Source: Elephas maximus indicus (Eukaryota; Chordata; Mammalia; Proboscidea; Elephantidae). Taken from it: a stretch of 64,000 nucleotides of DNA. Location of the stretch: contig NC_064835.1 of NCBI RefSeq assembly GCF_024166365.1, positions 60,058,607-60,122,606 on the forward strand, given 5' to 3'. A program made the translations under genes and the position numbers. The notes below the pieces were generated by a model. The model saw only the letters and a list, made by a program, of their open reading frames with translations. It ran no database searches and had not been told where the DNA came from. The number at the start of each line of letters is the position of its first letter. Positions within the stretch are counted from its first letter, which is position 1. This document shows, in pieces, positions 1 through 12,100 of this stretch.

Positions 1-110
1 GTACAAACTTATAAAAAAAAAATTATACCAATGTTAAATTACTTTTTTTTGTTGTTAAACATATTTCCACCTATGGTCATCATTTATACTTTTCAAATTT
101 TCATATACAG

Positions 111-187
111 GGCTTACTTAAATCCATTGTTTCAAGAATAAAGAAGGCAATAGAAGATGATGTTTTTATTCCTCTGTATCCAAAGAG
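111..187 (+). CDS. GCFC2: GCFC2 coding exon, fifth from the end
   Basis: The exon is preceded by an acceptor ending in ATACAG and followed by donor GTAAGA at 188. Its 77 bp give 25 codons plus AG, which completes to serine with the T of the next exon. The frame contains [15 protein letters not shown], a conserved GCFC2 stretch. Confidence 0.92.
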
Positions 188-3100
188 GTAAGAGCTGTTC
201 ATTTTTAGATTGGTTGAAATAACTATCCGTGTAATATAGATTTATTTAAGAATATAATGAAACCATGTAAATATTTTCAAAGCACAGATACACATATTCT
301 ATTAAGATGCAAGTTGACATCTCAAAAAATATTTCTCAGGCACCTACTGTGTGACAGGAATGATGGTTAGCATTTGGCAGACATACTTTTCTTATGGTAT
401 CCTGGGAACATGAGGAGCCCTGGTGACACAGCTGTTAGGAACATGAGAGGTGGCATAGCAGAGTGGCGAGGAACACAGATCATGGAGACTGGATCCACCA
501 TTTGACCTGGGGCCTCGCTATGCGTCAGTGTCCTCATCTGTAAAATGGAGATACAATTCGTACTTACCTCACAGGATGTTGAGGATGAAGAACCGGTTCA
601 GAACAGAACAGGACTGGCACAGAAGCAGCGCAGCATAAGGCCTAGAAGCCCACTGAGGGGCCAGAAACTGCATCAGTGAATTCTGCAGTCACATTAAATT
701 AGGAAACAGGTAGTATTTGATACAAGTTCATACAGGTGCTAAAAACATCTGTTTATAGTGGAATGGTTTATGAACTGTAGCTATCCAGTGGGTACTCCTC
801 AGAGGTTGGAAGAGCTTTATGGAGGGGGACAAAGAAAGGAACCTGAGTTTTCTGAGTGGAGTACCTGGGTGGTGCTAACAGTTAACGTGTTTGCCGCGCT
901 TACCGAAGGGTTGGTAGTTCAAGTCCACCCAAAGGTGCATGAGAAAAAAAGGCCTGGTGATCTACTTCCAAAAAAATCAGCCATTGAAAACCCTATGGTG
1001 CACAGTTCTACTCTGACACACATCAGGTCACCATGAGTCAGGTCAATTCGACAACAACTGGTAATCTTTTGGTAGGCTAGATAGATTTAACGTTTTAAAC
1101 CATGAAGAAACGTCTGCAAGCAAAAATTCTGGCAAGATTTGTTTTATAACTTTTTAGGTAAGTAAGACATTCACATGGTTCAAACGTGTGTTTATTTATT
1201 TATTTATATAATGAAAAGACTTACTCCCTCCTACTCCTGCCTGCTGTCCACCCAGTTTCTGCCCTTCTCCCTTGTATACGTACTTACACATGTAATAATA
1301 ATCACTTTTTTTTTTTTTTTTTTAGAATTCCTTCATGCAAATACAAGTAAATGCTGATAATTGCTATAATCTTCTTTTGCCCTTGCTTTCTGTAGAAAAG
1401 AATGGATACTGTAAATGGCTGGAACCAATGTTTCGTACCTTACTTTTTTCACTTAGTAAATCTTTAAGACCTTTTCATGTCATGTTTAAGTACTTTTTTC
1501 ATTTTTTTAAGCTGCATAGTATTTCATAATATAGATGTACTGAAACTGATGGTGGCACAGTGGTTATCCTCGACTGCTAACCGAACGGTCAGTGGTTCGA
1601 AACCACCACCTGCTCCACAGGAGAAAGATGTGGCAGTCTGCTTCTATAAAGATTACAGCCTTGGAGACCCTATGAGGCAGTTCTACTCTGTCCTGTAGGG
1701 TTGCTGTGAGTCAGAAGCAATTTGTTGGCAGTGGGTATATATACAGGTAACTGATAAGCATATAAGTGGTTTCCATTACCAACGATGAGGTCGTGAATGA
1801 CCTTGTACGCATGTCATTCTGTATGTGTGCAAGTATATCCACAGGGGGCATTTGCAGAAGTGCAGCTGTTGGGTCACAGTGTACATGCGTTTGTCATTTT
1901 GATAGATACCACCAGGTATCACCAGCACCTTCATTTATTTTCCATTAAGGCTATTTGGTTGCTTAAAAAAAAAAAAACTCAGTTTTTTAATTCCTGGTTC
2001 TAGATGATTAACAGTTCTTTGCATTTTCTTTTTTCTCTTTATTTCAAATTAGTGCTGTAGAAAACAAAACATCACCACATTCAAAGTTCCAAGAAAGACA
2101 GTTCTGGTCAGGTCTAAAGGTAAGCAGGAAACTGCAACAACCACTACAAAAAAAAAAAATCCAGATTTTAAAAAAATCCAGCTTATTACAGAACAGAGGT
2201 TTGCAGGCATTTTCTGAAAGGGCCGGATAGGAAATGTTTTAGGCTTTATAGTCCACATCATCTCTGTCGCAGTTACTCAGCTTCGCCACTGTGGTGCGGA
2301 AGAAGCTATAAACAAATGCACAGGGCTGTGTGCCAATAAAACTGTATTCATGGACACTGAGATTTAAATGTCACATAATTGTCACATGTAACAAATTTTT
2401 TTTTCAACCACTTAAAAATGTAAAAATCATTTTTTGCTCATGGGCCCTACCAAAGTGGGTAGCAGGCATTTAACCCACAGGCCATAGTTGGCCAACACCT
2501 GGTCGAAAAGCTAAAGGATAAAGTCACTAGCTAAGTCGTTGACAATGGGGATGATAAGAAGATGGGTTCAAAAGATGTTGAGGATGAAGCATTGAAAGAC
2601 CTGACGGCTAATTAATTCAATATGAGGAGAATAGGATGCTAGCCAGGTTACCAGTCTTTGAGGACATTTTAGGGAATGCAGGAAGAAGAGATTTGGGAGG
2701 AAAGGTGAGAACTGTTTTGGACACAGGGCGTTGAAGATGTCAATGGGATATATAAGTGTAGAAGTCGAGGAGTCAATGGGATTTATGAATCTGAATTTCA
2801 GGGAACAGACGTGGGCTGGAGATTTGGGAGTCAGCCCATTTAGGCAGTGTTCGGGGCCATAGTCATGAATGACAGCCTCTGAGGAGATTGGGTGAAGCAT
2901 GAGAAGAGGGCTACTGCAGGAACCTTGGAAAACACTGACATGAGAGGTGGACAGAGAGTGGGATCTTCAGAGGAACCACAGAATGATTACAAGACAGCAG
3001 CTTCAGGGAAGTTAAGAGAAGATTTTCAAAAATGAAGACAAGAGTGTTAAATGTCACAAAGAATAATAGAAAGACTGAAAACCTTTATTAGGTTTGACAT

Positions 3101-6100
3101 TTAGAAGGTCATGGGTGACTTCAGTTAGCTAGAATGTTTTCATTGGGGTGAATTGGTATTTGCCATGTGGTTAAGTCAGGGGAAAGACTTTCGACGAAGT
3201 GGGAGCAACATGAACAAGTGACATGAAATGTGAAGAAGAGTTGCAGGTTAGTAAAACTGCATGTAGCTCAGCACTTAGAGTAATATTATAGCACTGGAAA
3301 GAAAGTGGAAAGCACCATAAAATACACAGGAAGTTCTGGATTTTGAGGAGGGAAAGGCAAGTAATATAGCAATATTTATTAGAATTTATTATGAGTACTT
3401 TACCCAAATTATATCCAAACGCACAGTTATTAATCTTATATATCAAATAAATGAAGTTCTCAACATTGATTGATTTCTCAAGGTCACTCATTGGTAGCAG
3501 TGGCACTGGCTTTGATGGCAGCCGTTTATGAATCCTGGGGTCTTTCAGTCTCGTACCCAGTGTCCCTGGGCTCCGGTAGAGGATGGATTAGGGGAGGCAA
3601 ATTGTTGATCTGGGAAGGCTCCAGTGAAGTTATTTGAGATGGATAACTTTGGTTATTCTAGAAAATTACAATGGGATGAGCAAATACATAAAAATCAGAA
3701 AGAATCAAGTATTTGTTCAGAAATGTTTTTGTATCAATTCTAAAATTGACAGTTCCACCAGGGCTAAATGTAGTGAGAGTGCAGAAGTGTTCGACCAACT
3801 GTTAGGTTTCTTAAAGATTAATACAGTTTCCTTTTGGGAAAAGGATTCATATTCATTTGATATTTTATTTTAGCTCTTCCGCAACATTCTTCTTTGGAGT
3901 GGACTCCTCCGAGATGAGGCCTTGAAAGAGCTTGGATTGGGGAAGCTGCTAAATCGCTACCTTCTTATAGCTCTCCTTAATGCCACACCTGGGCCAGATG
4001 TTGTTAAAAAGTGCAACGAGGTACGTTGTGTAGGAACTGATCCTAATTTTATCATTTTTTAAAAGTCAGTTGTTAAAGTCTGTTTTAAAACAAAATAACA
4101 AAAATTGGGGCGCTGGCACAGGAATATAGAAATGAGTTGAACAGACTAGAAAACCAGAAGCAGCCCCTCTGTATTTAGGAACGAGCGTACCAGTAACAGC
4201 TGCCATCGAGCCAACTCTGACTAGTGGTAACCCCGCGTGTGTCAGAGCAGAACTGCGCTCCGTAGGGTTTTCAGTGGCCGGTTTTTTGGAAGTAGATCGC
4301 CAGGCCTTTCTTCTGAGACATCTCTGGGTGGACTCGAACCTCCAACCATTTGGCCGCTCATGGATTCCAAGACTTAGTATACTGGTTTGAAACATCACCA
4401 GTACGGGAAAGAAAAATTATTTAATAAATGCTGTTGAATGTTTATGAAAAAGTATGTTAGATCTTTACCTCTCAATCTGTAGCGATATGAATTTCAAGTG
4501 AAATAAAGAATGAAACATAAAAAAGAAAACTTTAAAATCCTGTACTAAGAAGAAAATAAATGATGATATCTGAGAGTGAGGGAGTCTTATCTAAACCTAA
4601 AGGCAAAAGAAGATATGAAGAGAAAAAAAAATAGATTTAATAAAAATATAAAACTTCAGTGGATAAAAACATAAAACAGAGATAAGTTGATCATTGTTAA
4701 AACTGTGGAGCTCACTATACTATTCCTTCTACTGTTGTATGCATTTGAAATTTTTTGTAATGCAGAATTTAAAAGAAAGTTGAAAAACTGAAAAATAAAA
4801 ATTAGAATTCACAGGATTATAATCCAAACAATATAAAAAGCCCTTTACATATCAGTAAACACTTCAAATACTCCAACTAAATATGGCCAAAAGTCATGGA
4901 AGAGGCAGTTCATCAAAAAAGGATATGCATAGAGGACACAGTTACAGATATGTCTTAGACATAACCCAACACCTCACAAGATTGGTTTGCTGGGTTTGAA
5001 GGTTTAGAACCATAGTCTCGTGGGACAACTCACTTAATTGGCATAATATAGTTCATAAGGAAACCCTGGTGGTGTAGTGGTTAAGTGCTACGGCTGCTAA
5101 CCAAGAGGTCGGCAGTTCAAATCCGCCAGGTGCTCCTTGGAAACTCTATGGGGCAGTTCTACTCTGTCCTATACGGTAGCTATGAGTTGGAATCAACTCA
5201 ACAAGCAGTGGGTTTGCTTTTTTTTTTTTTTGTATAGTTCATAAAATGTATATTCTCCATGCCAGTGTGCTGAGTACCATACTTTTATACAAGTAACTCA
5301 TGTGTTATACTTTTTTTGGCCAACTTCGCACTCCCCCCACCCTGCAAGATATTTTTGTAAGTGTGCTATGTTAATTTTTTCCAGTAACGTAAAAAAAATA
5401 GCATAGTGTGTTTGCGAAAATACCTCACAGTGGGAGGGCATGATTGGCAAAACGTATAATGTGTTATTTTTGTAAAAATACAGTAGTGTCTAGGCTCTTA
5501 AAAGCTTGCAAGCATCCACGTAAGATGATATTGATCTGTACTCGTCTGGAAAAAGAAGGAAACCAAAGACCTAGTGAAGAAAGTAGTTTATAGGACTAAG
5601 AGTCTACACAAACCACCATCCCATCTACCCTGAGACTACCTACTATTCTGATCAGGGCCACAACAGATGGATCCTGATAGAACGGGAAGAAAATGTGAAA
5701 CAGAACTCAAATTCTTCAAAAGTCCAGACTTACTAGACCAGTTGAGACTAGAGGACTCCCTGACACTATTGTCTTGAGATACTCGTTAAACATTAGAGCA
5801 AAACTGTCCCTTGAGGTCACCTTTTAGCATAATAAGAAAATGGCTGATAAAATAAAGAGTATCACCTTTTTTAAAAATCATCTATAGGAGACTAAAAGTT
5901 CAAAAATGACTGAAAAGCAAAAATTAGAAGGTAATAGGGCAAGGAAGCTAGAGTACTAGAAATGCTACAACCAGAATGGAATAAATGAGAATGATGACAT
6001 ATTGTGAAAAACGTAACCAAAATAATAATTTGTGTAGAAATTTTTAAATGGGAACCTAATTTGCTATGTACATTTTTCATCTTAAACACAGTAAAATAGT

Positions 6101-9100
6101 ATTTTTAAAAAAGGGTAAGTAAAAATAAACATATAAAAAAAAAAAAAAACAGAACTATTAATAAGAAAAAAACCCCACTGGCGTCGAGTCAATTCCAACT
6201 CATAGTGACCCTATAGGACAGAGTAGAACTGCCCCATAAGGCTTCCAGGGAGTGCCTGGTGGATTCGAACTGCCAGCCTTTTGGTTAGCAGCTGTAGCTC
6301 TTAACCACTACACCACAAGGGTTTCCAATAATAAGAGAAATGCAAATTACATAGTAAATTTACCTGTAGTGTTGGCAAAAGCTTTTTTGTTAATATTAAA
6401 ATTGTAATTCCCAGTGTTGTCAAAAATGCCAGGAAACAGCCCCACGTCATTCCAGGGGCTCCGTCCCCTAGAACATGCAGTGCAGAAGTCCTGGGAAGCT
6501 GTCTTCTGCAGCGATAGAAGGAAGGATACAGCTGCTCTGCAGAATATTCTGGCATGATGTATACCTGCCTTTTGACTTGGTGATTTTACTTCTAGGAATC
6601 TATCCTGAGTTAAAACTGGGAGATGCTCATATAGATTTAAGTACAAAGAATCTGTTACAGCATTATTTACAATAAAAGTTGGAAACCACCCAAATATCCA
6701 AAAATGTTACAGTCTATTCATGTTGAAGAGTTTTTAAGAATATAGGAAAATACTTTATAATATAAACTTTGAAAAAAACGACATACAAACTTTATGTATC
6801 AACTCCTGTCAACAGTGATTGTTCTGGCTATAGTTTTTATATCATGCAGTTTTAAACATTATATACTAAAAATTATAAATCTTCCATGTTTTGGGTTTAA
6901 GGCTCAGCTTAGTCGCCTGTCACTATGAGGGTGGTCAGAAAGTGTATTTACACATCACTCTCTCTACAACTATGGCTAGAAGACCAGGACAAGAAAATGT
7001 GGTTTTAAATTCCAGGATCATTTATGGAAAAGATGGATGGTTGCTTGAGAATTTTATTGAGACTTGGGATGCAGAACAAGGGGAGAGCAGTTGCAAGACC
7101 AGGAAGGGCTGATTTAAAAATTTTTTAAAACAGATAAAGTTTGCATCATAAAACTTGTAGGACCTTCTGCCTTAGGCAGTCACAGTGTGTTTTATCTGGA
7201 TAATTAAAAAAGGTGATTCAAGAATAGGATAGGGTAAATCTTTTTTTCCCCAAGCATGTTTTAAATGCTGACTAATCAGATGTTTTAAATGCTGACTAAT
7301 GAGATTTATTTTAGAAAGAATACATTCCAAAACCTTTATTTTTAATGTATTTTATAATATAAATTAAATAAAAGTTCTATATATTTGGTGCATTTTTACT
7401 TTTTTCCCAACTTTCTATTTTCTATAAAGTATTGATTTTGTCAACTCATCATAACCTGTGTGATTGTCCAATTTTTCTGTGAATGGTATGATCTCAAATT
7501 TTTCTTTCCTTCCCCTTTTTTACCCTTCTTTTTTTCTTCTTTCTCTTGTGAGGAAGGTTTTTTGGGGTTTTTTTTTCTCCTTAATATTTTTCTATTTTTA
7601 CTAAAATTTTCCACATAATCATGTATTAAGGATGATGATGATCAGATGAAATGTGAATTTTTTCAAAAAGAAAAACTGAATTCACGTATGTTGACTCCTG
7701 CCTCCATGGACACTGTATTAAATTAGTAGAAAATGAGAAATAATTTTTTTATGCTGTGTATCTTAGAACCGCTTACTTGACTCCTTAACCTTGTATATAG
7801 ATAATATACTAGAAAACCAATTTCTTATTTTGAAATAATACTGAATGTACATATTTTATAGTAGTTGTGTTTAACTGAAAGTTTTGTGTCTAGGAAATTT
7901 GTTTTTTTTTAGTTGTAAATTAACGTCTATACAGATTTAAAATGGCTCAGGAGTATAAGAATATAGAAGGAAATACAAGTGCAACTAGAGAATCTTCATA
8001 AAATCTATTTTAAGCTCTTAGCCTTAAAGTATGATATTTTCTTTTAAAGTATGTAACCCTTAACAAACCAAGTAGGGAAAATTCTGAAAATGTATTGAAC
8101 CATAAACTATAAAACGGAGAGAATGGTATTCGGCTTGCATAATCACTCCGAGTGTTAAATGAGATTATTAGATGATAACTCATTATTGTAAACCAACCAT
8201 GTGTTTTTATTAACAGGTAGCATCATGTTTCCCAGAAAAATGGTTTGAAAATCCTTCCATGAGGACATCTATTCCCCAGCTAGAAAACTTCATCCAGTTT
8301 TTAGTGCATTCTGCACTTAAATTATCTAAAAGTGAACTCAGGTAATATGTACATTGTTCTCATCTTGATAAGCATAATTCAAGGGTTCTATTGTGCTCTC
8401 AGCCATTTTAAGAAATATTTGTACTTTTCCTGTATTTCTACATATCTGTTCGAGATTCCATAGTACTGTAGAGTTAGTGCATATTTTCATGTGTGACCCT
8501 TGCAGTTGCTCGCTATTTTATTCTCACACCTCATGCGTATTAGTTTATACCTTTAAATGTAAGTCTTTTTAAAAAGTTTATACCTTTAAATGTAAATACT
8601 TTTTTAAATCACTTCCAGAAAAATATAATACAAAGGGTTTTAGAATTAAAACTATTAAATCAAAAATCACTTAAGCTTTTTTTTTTTAAATGTGTTTTTC
8701 ATTTTCATAGCCATTTTTAAGTCTCAGCATTTGTTAAGTACAGGTCTATAGCCTGATGTTTTACCCAATAGTAGCTAGATTTCTGGTCTGGATGTCTCAT
8801 TAAAAATGCCAGATATTGAGACAGCCCAAGATGGTGGCTTAGTCACACATACCGTGCCGTCCCCCAACATCAAAGAACTGAGAAACCTAGTGAAACAGAT
8901 AAAGATGACAGTCTGGGAACCCAGAACAGCAAACAGAAGTATGAAGGATTAGATTAAACACTGAAAAGAAGGAGAAACTAAATGAAAACAGTAAACGAGG
9001 AGACTTAATGACTGTAGGAGCCCTGCCAGGAGGCTTGGCGCAACATGGCCATCTTGACCCAAAGCGAGCAGTGTTCCCATATGAGGAGTACAGGAAGGTA

Positions 9101-12100
9101 ACTTCATAGAATCCCCAATAGGAGAGAGAGATAACTGAGTAGACAAACTTGGAGCGAAGCAAGATGAGCAGAACAGAAACTGAATCTAAGGAGGGAAAGT
9201 GCAGGCAGGCAGGTGAAAGCTCAACATAGAGCAGGGAGAAAACAGGGATAGAACTGCTCACCAGCAGAGGTCCCTGATCATTCATGTGGGTAGTACTCGT
9301 AGTACTCATGGAGTGGAGGATCCTTGGAGCAGTGACTAGAGACCCCCGCACCCAACCAGACTCGGGACAGCTCCCCTGCTCCTTGCATTTGCTTGGGGCC
9401 AGGTCCTAATTGCCAGCTGCGCTCTGTGGGGAGTGTCCCAGTGCCTATGCCAGAGACTAGGGGAACACGCTACCCCTCCCCCCACTTCTGCCTTCCCAGT
9501 GACCAACAGTGTGCCCTCCCTCACCCCTGCCCAGTGATCTGTGGCATGCCCTCCTGTGCCACACTCACCGCACCAGCAACTGAAGGTTCATGCCATCATA
9601 CCACACACCCAGCAATCAGCGGCGTGTGGTGTGCTCCCACCCTGCAACCAGCAGTGCAGGCTCCAGTGCCACCCACCCAGTGACTTGTGCACCCTTGCCC
9701 TGACCACCTAGCAACTGGCAGTGCATGCATACAGCGCCTAAACCTGTAACCAACAAGAACACTCCCTGCACCCACACCCAGTTACCGGCTGGACAGACAC
9801 ATCACCTCATCGGCAACACCAGTCACATTCTGACAGGCGCCATCTGCACCTCTGCCAAAAAACAAGCAGGAGATTCTAGTGCCTTTATCCAATGTCCGCC
9901 CAGCTACAATGTCACACGTCCCGTACCCAAACAGTTCCTGCAGGCTGTCTGCATTTGCACTGAAGCCCCTTGATGCCCTACCACCTACTGAGACACCAAT
10001 TCTTGCATGCATAGCAGGCCTACCCTGTCCATTTGGGTAGCACTCGCTCACAGCAGATGCAGAAACATCTTGCCTGACCTCCAGAGAACATACTAACTGC
10101 TAGCATGAACCCAGGACCCCATGGTCCCACAAGGGCTATGGAGGGACCGTGACTACCCAACACTTCTCATTCAATATCAGGGAAAGAACTGGCTCTCCCA
10201 CCTCTACTCAGTCTGTTAAGGGAAGACATACGAGCCTAACCACAGAGGACTCACATGTGGTTGTGACCCTCCATACCCACTAGTGAGTCCAGCCAACAGA
10301 CACCACTGAAGTCACGCCTTAATGCCTAGGAGACAGCAGATACTAACAAATCATGAAGAAACAGGATAAGATGGCACAAACAAGTGAGCGAAAGAAAGCA
10401 GCAGAAAACCTTCCTGAAGAAGAAATGGTAATAGAACTACCTGATAAGGAATTCAAAAAACAGTGAACAAGGAGACTTACAGACCACAGGAGCCCTGCCA
10501 GCCAGCTTAGCACAACATGGTCATTTTGACCCAAAGTGAGCATTGTTTCCATGTAAGGAGCACAGGAAGGCAACTTTATGAAATCCCCAGTAGGAGACAG
10601 AGATACTGACTAGACAAACCCTGAGCCAAGCAAGGCGAGCAGAACATAAACTGAGTCTAAGGATGGAAAGCAGGAAGATAAGTTAGAGCTCTACAGATCC
10701 CAGGCGACCATAAAGCAGGAGAGACAAAGCCCCCCACCTTTGCCACGGCAAAGACAAGGCTCATCGCTATATGAGCATCTACAACTAGCTAATACCCCCC
10801 TTCCTTGCATGCATATTGCATTCCAGAGATCAAGCATCCCAAACTGAATCAGCACTGACAACACCTAAGAGTGCCATCTAGTGGTTCTCAGGAGAAGATA
10901 CCAAGCCGCTGAGTCTTTCTCACTCATAGTGAACCTATGGAACTGAGAGGACCTGCCTCAAGGGGTAGTGAGTTCTAAGTCTTTGCAAAGGCAGGCTGCC
11001 ACATCTGTCTCCCGTGGGACAGCTGGTGGGTGCAGGCTCTGGTCTTTCGTTTGACAGACGGGTGCTTGGTGGTGGCATGACCAGGGCCCCACAGAAAATT
11101 TTCCCACAATAAAGACAAAACAAAATTTAAAGCAAAAATAATAAGGCCCAGTTCAACAAAAGGTAGTAAAACACTCAGAATCCCAAGGGAAGAAGGAACA
11201 ATCAAAGGTGAAACATGAAAGGAAATCTCTCCTATGGCGGCCACAATAATGCAACCAGTAAACAAAAAAGCGTGGTTGCCATACTGATATCAGATAAAAT
11301 GGACTTTAAATCAAAATCTATTACAGGCGATAAAGAAGAACACTACATAATAATAAAAGGATCAATTCATCAAGAAGACTTAACAATTTTAAATATATAT
11401 GTACCCAATAGCAGTGCACCAAAATACGTGTAACAAATACTAATATGAAAGGCGAAATACACAACACCACAATAACAGCAGGGGACTTCAACACAACACT
11501 TCCAGTTGTAGACAGAACATCTAAAAAATCACTAAGGATATTGAGAACTTAAATAAAATCATCAACCAGTTGAACCTAACAGACATATATAGAACATTCC
11601 ACCTAACGTCAGACAACACATTCTTCTCCAGTGCACATGGGTCATTTCCCAGAAAAAACCATATGCTAGGACACAAAACAAGCCTCAACAAATTTAATAA
11701 GACTGAAGTCATACAAAGCAACTTCCCTGACCACATAACCATATGAAGCTAGTAATCAACGGCAGGATAAATAAGGAAAAAAGAATAAATACATGGAAAC
11801 TAAATAATAACACTACTAAAAAAATATTGGGTTATGGAAGAAATCAAAAGTGAAATTTTGAAAAAATGAAATTTTAAAATTCTAGAATCATCAGAAAGTA
11901 GAAACACAGCATATCAAAACACGGCAAAAGCAGTACTCAGAGATAAATTTATAGTAATAAATGCCTGCATTAAAAAAGAAAAAAGATCCAAAATCATTAA
12001 CTTAAACCAATAACTTGAACAAATAGAAAAGGAAAAGAAGTCAAAAGCTACCAGAAAAAAAGAAATAATAAAGACCAGGGCAGAAATAAACAAAAATTGA

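Noticed and set aside
417-480. AfroSINE-like start (GAGCCCTGGTGACACAG)
   Set aside because: The similarity ends after about 20 bases and no B box or tail follows; the next sequence is MIR.
8887-9351. A 154-codon minus-strand ORF
   Set aside because: It is antisense to the L1 5' region and has serine-rich low-information content.
9393-10051. Overlapping ORFs on both strands (82-96 codons)
   Set aside because: They fall in a C-rich degenerate tandem array of the L1 5' region; proline- and histidine-rich chance frames are expected.
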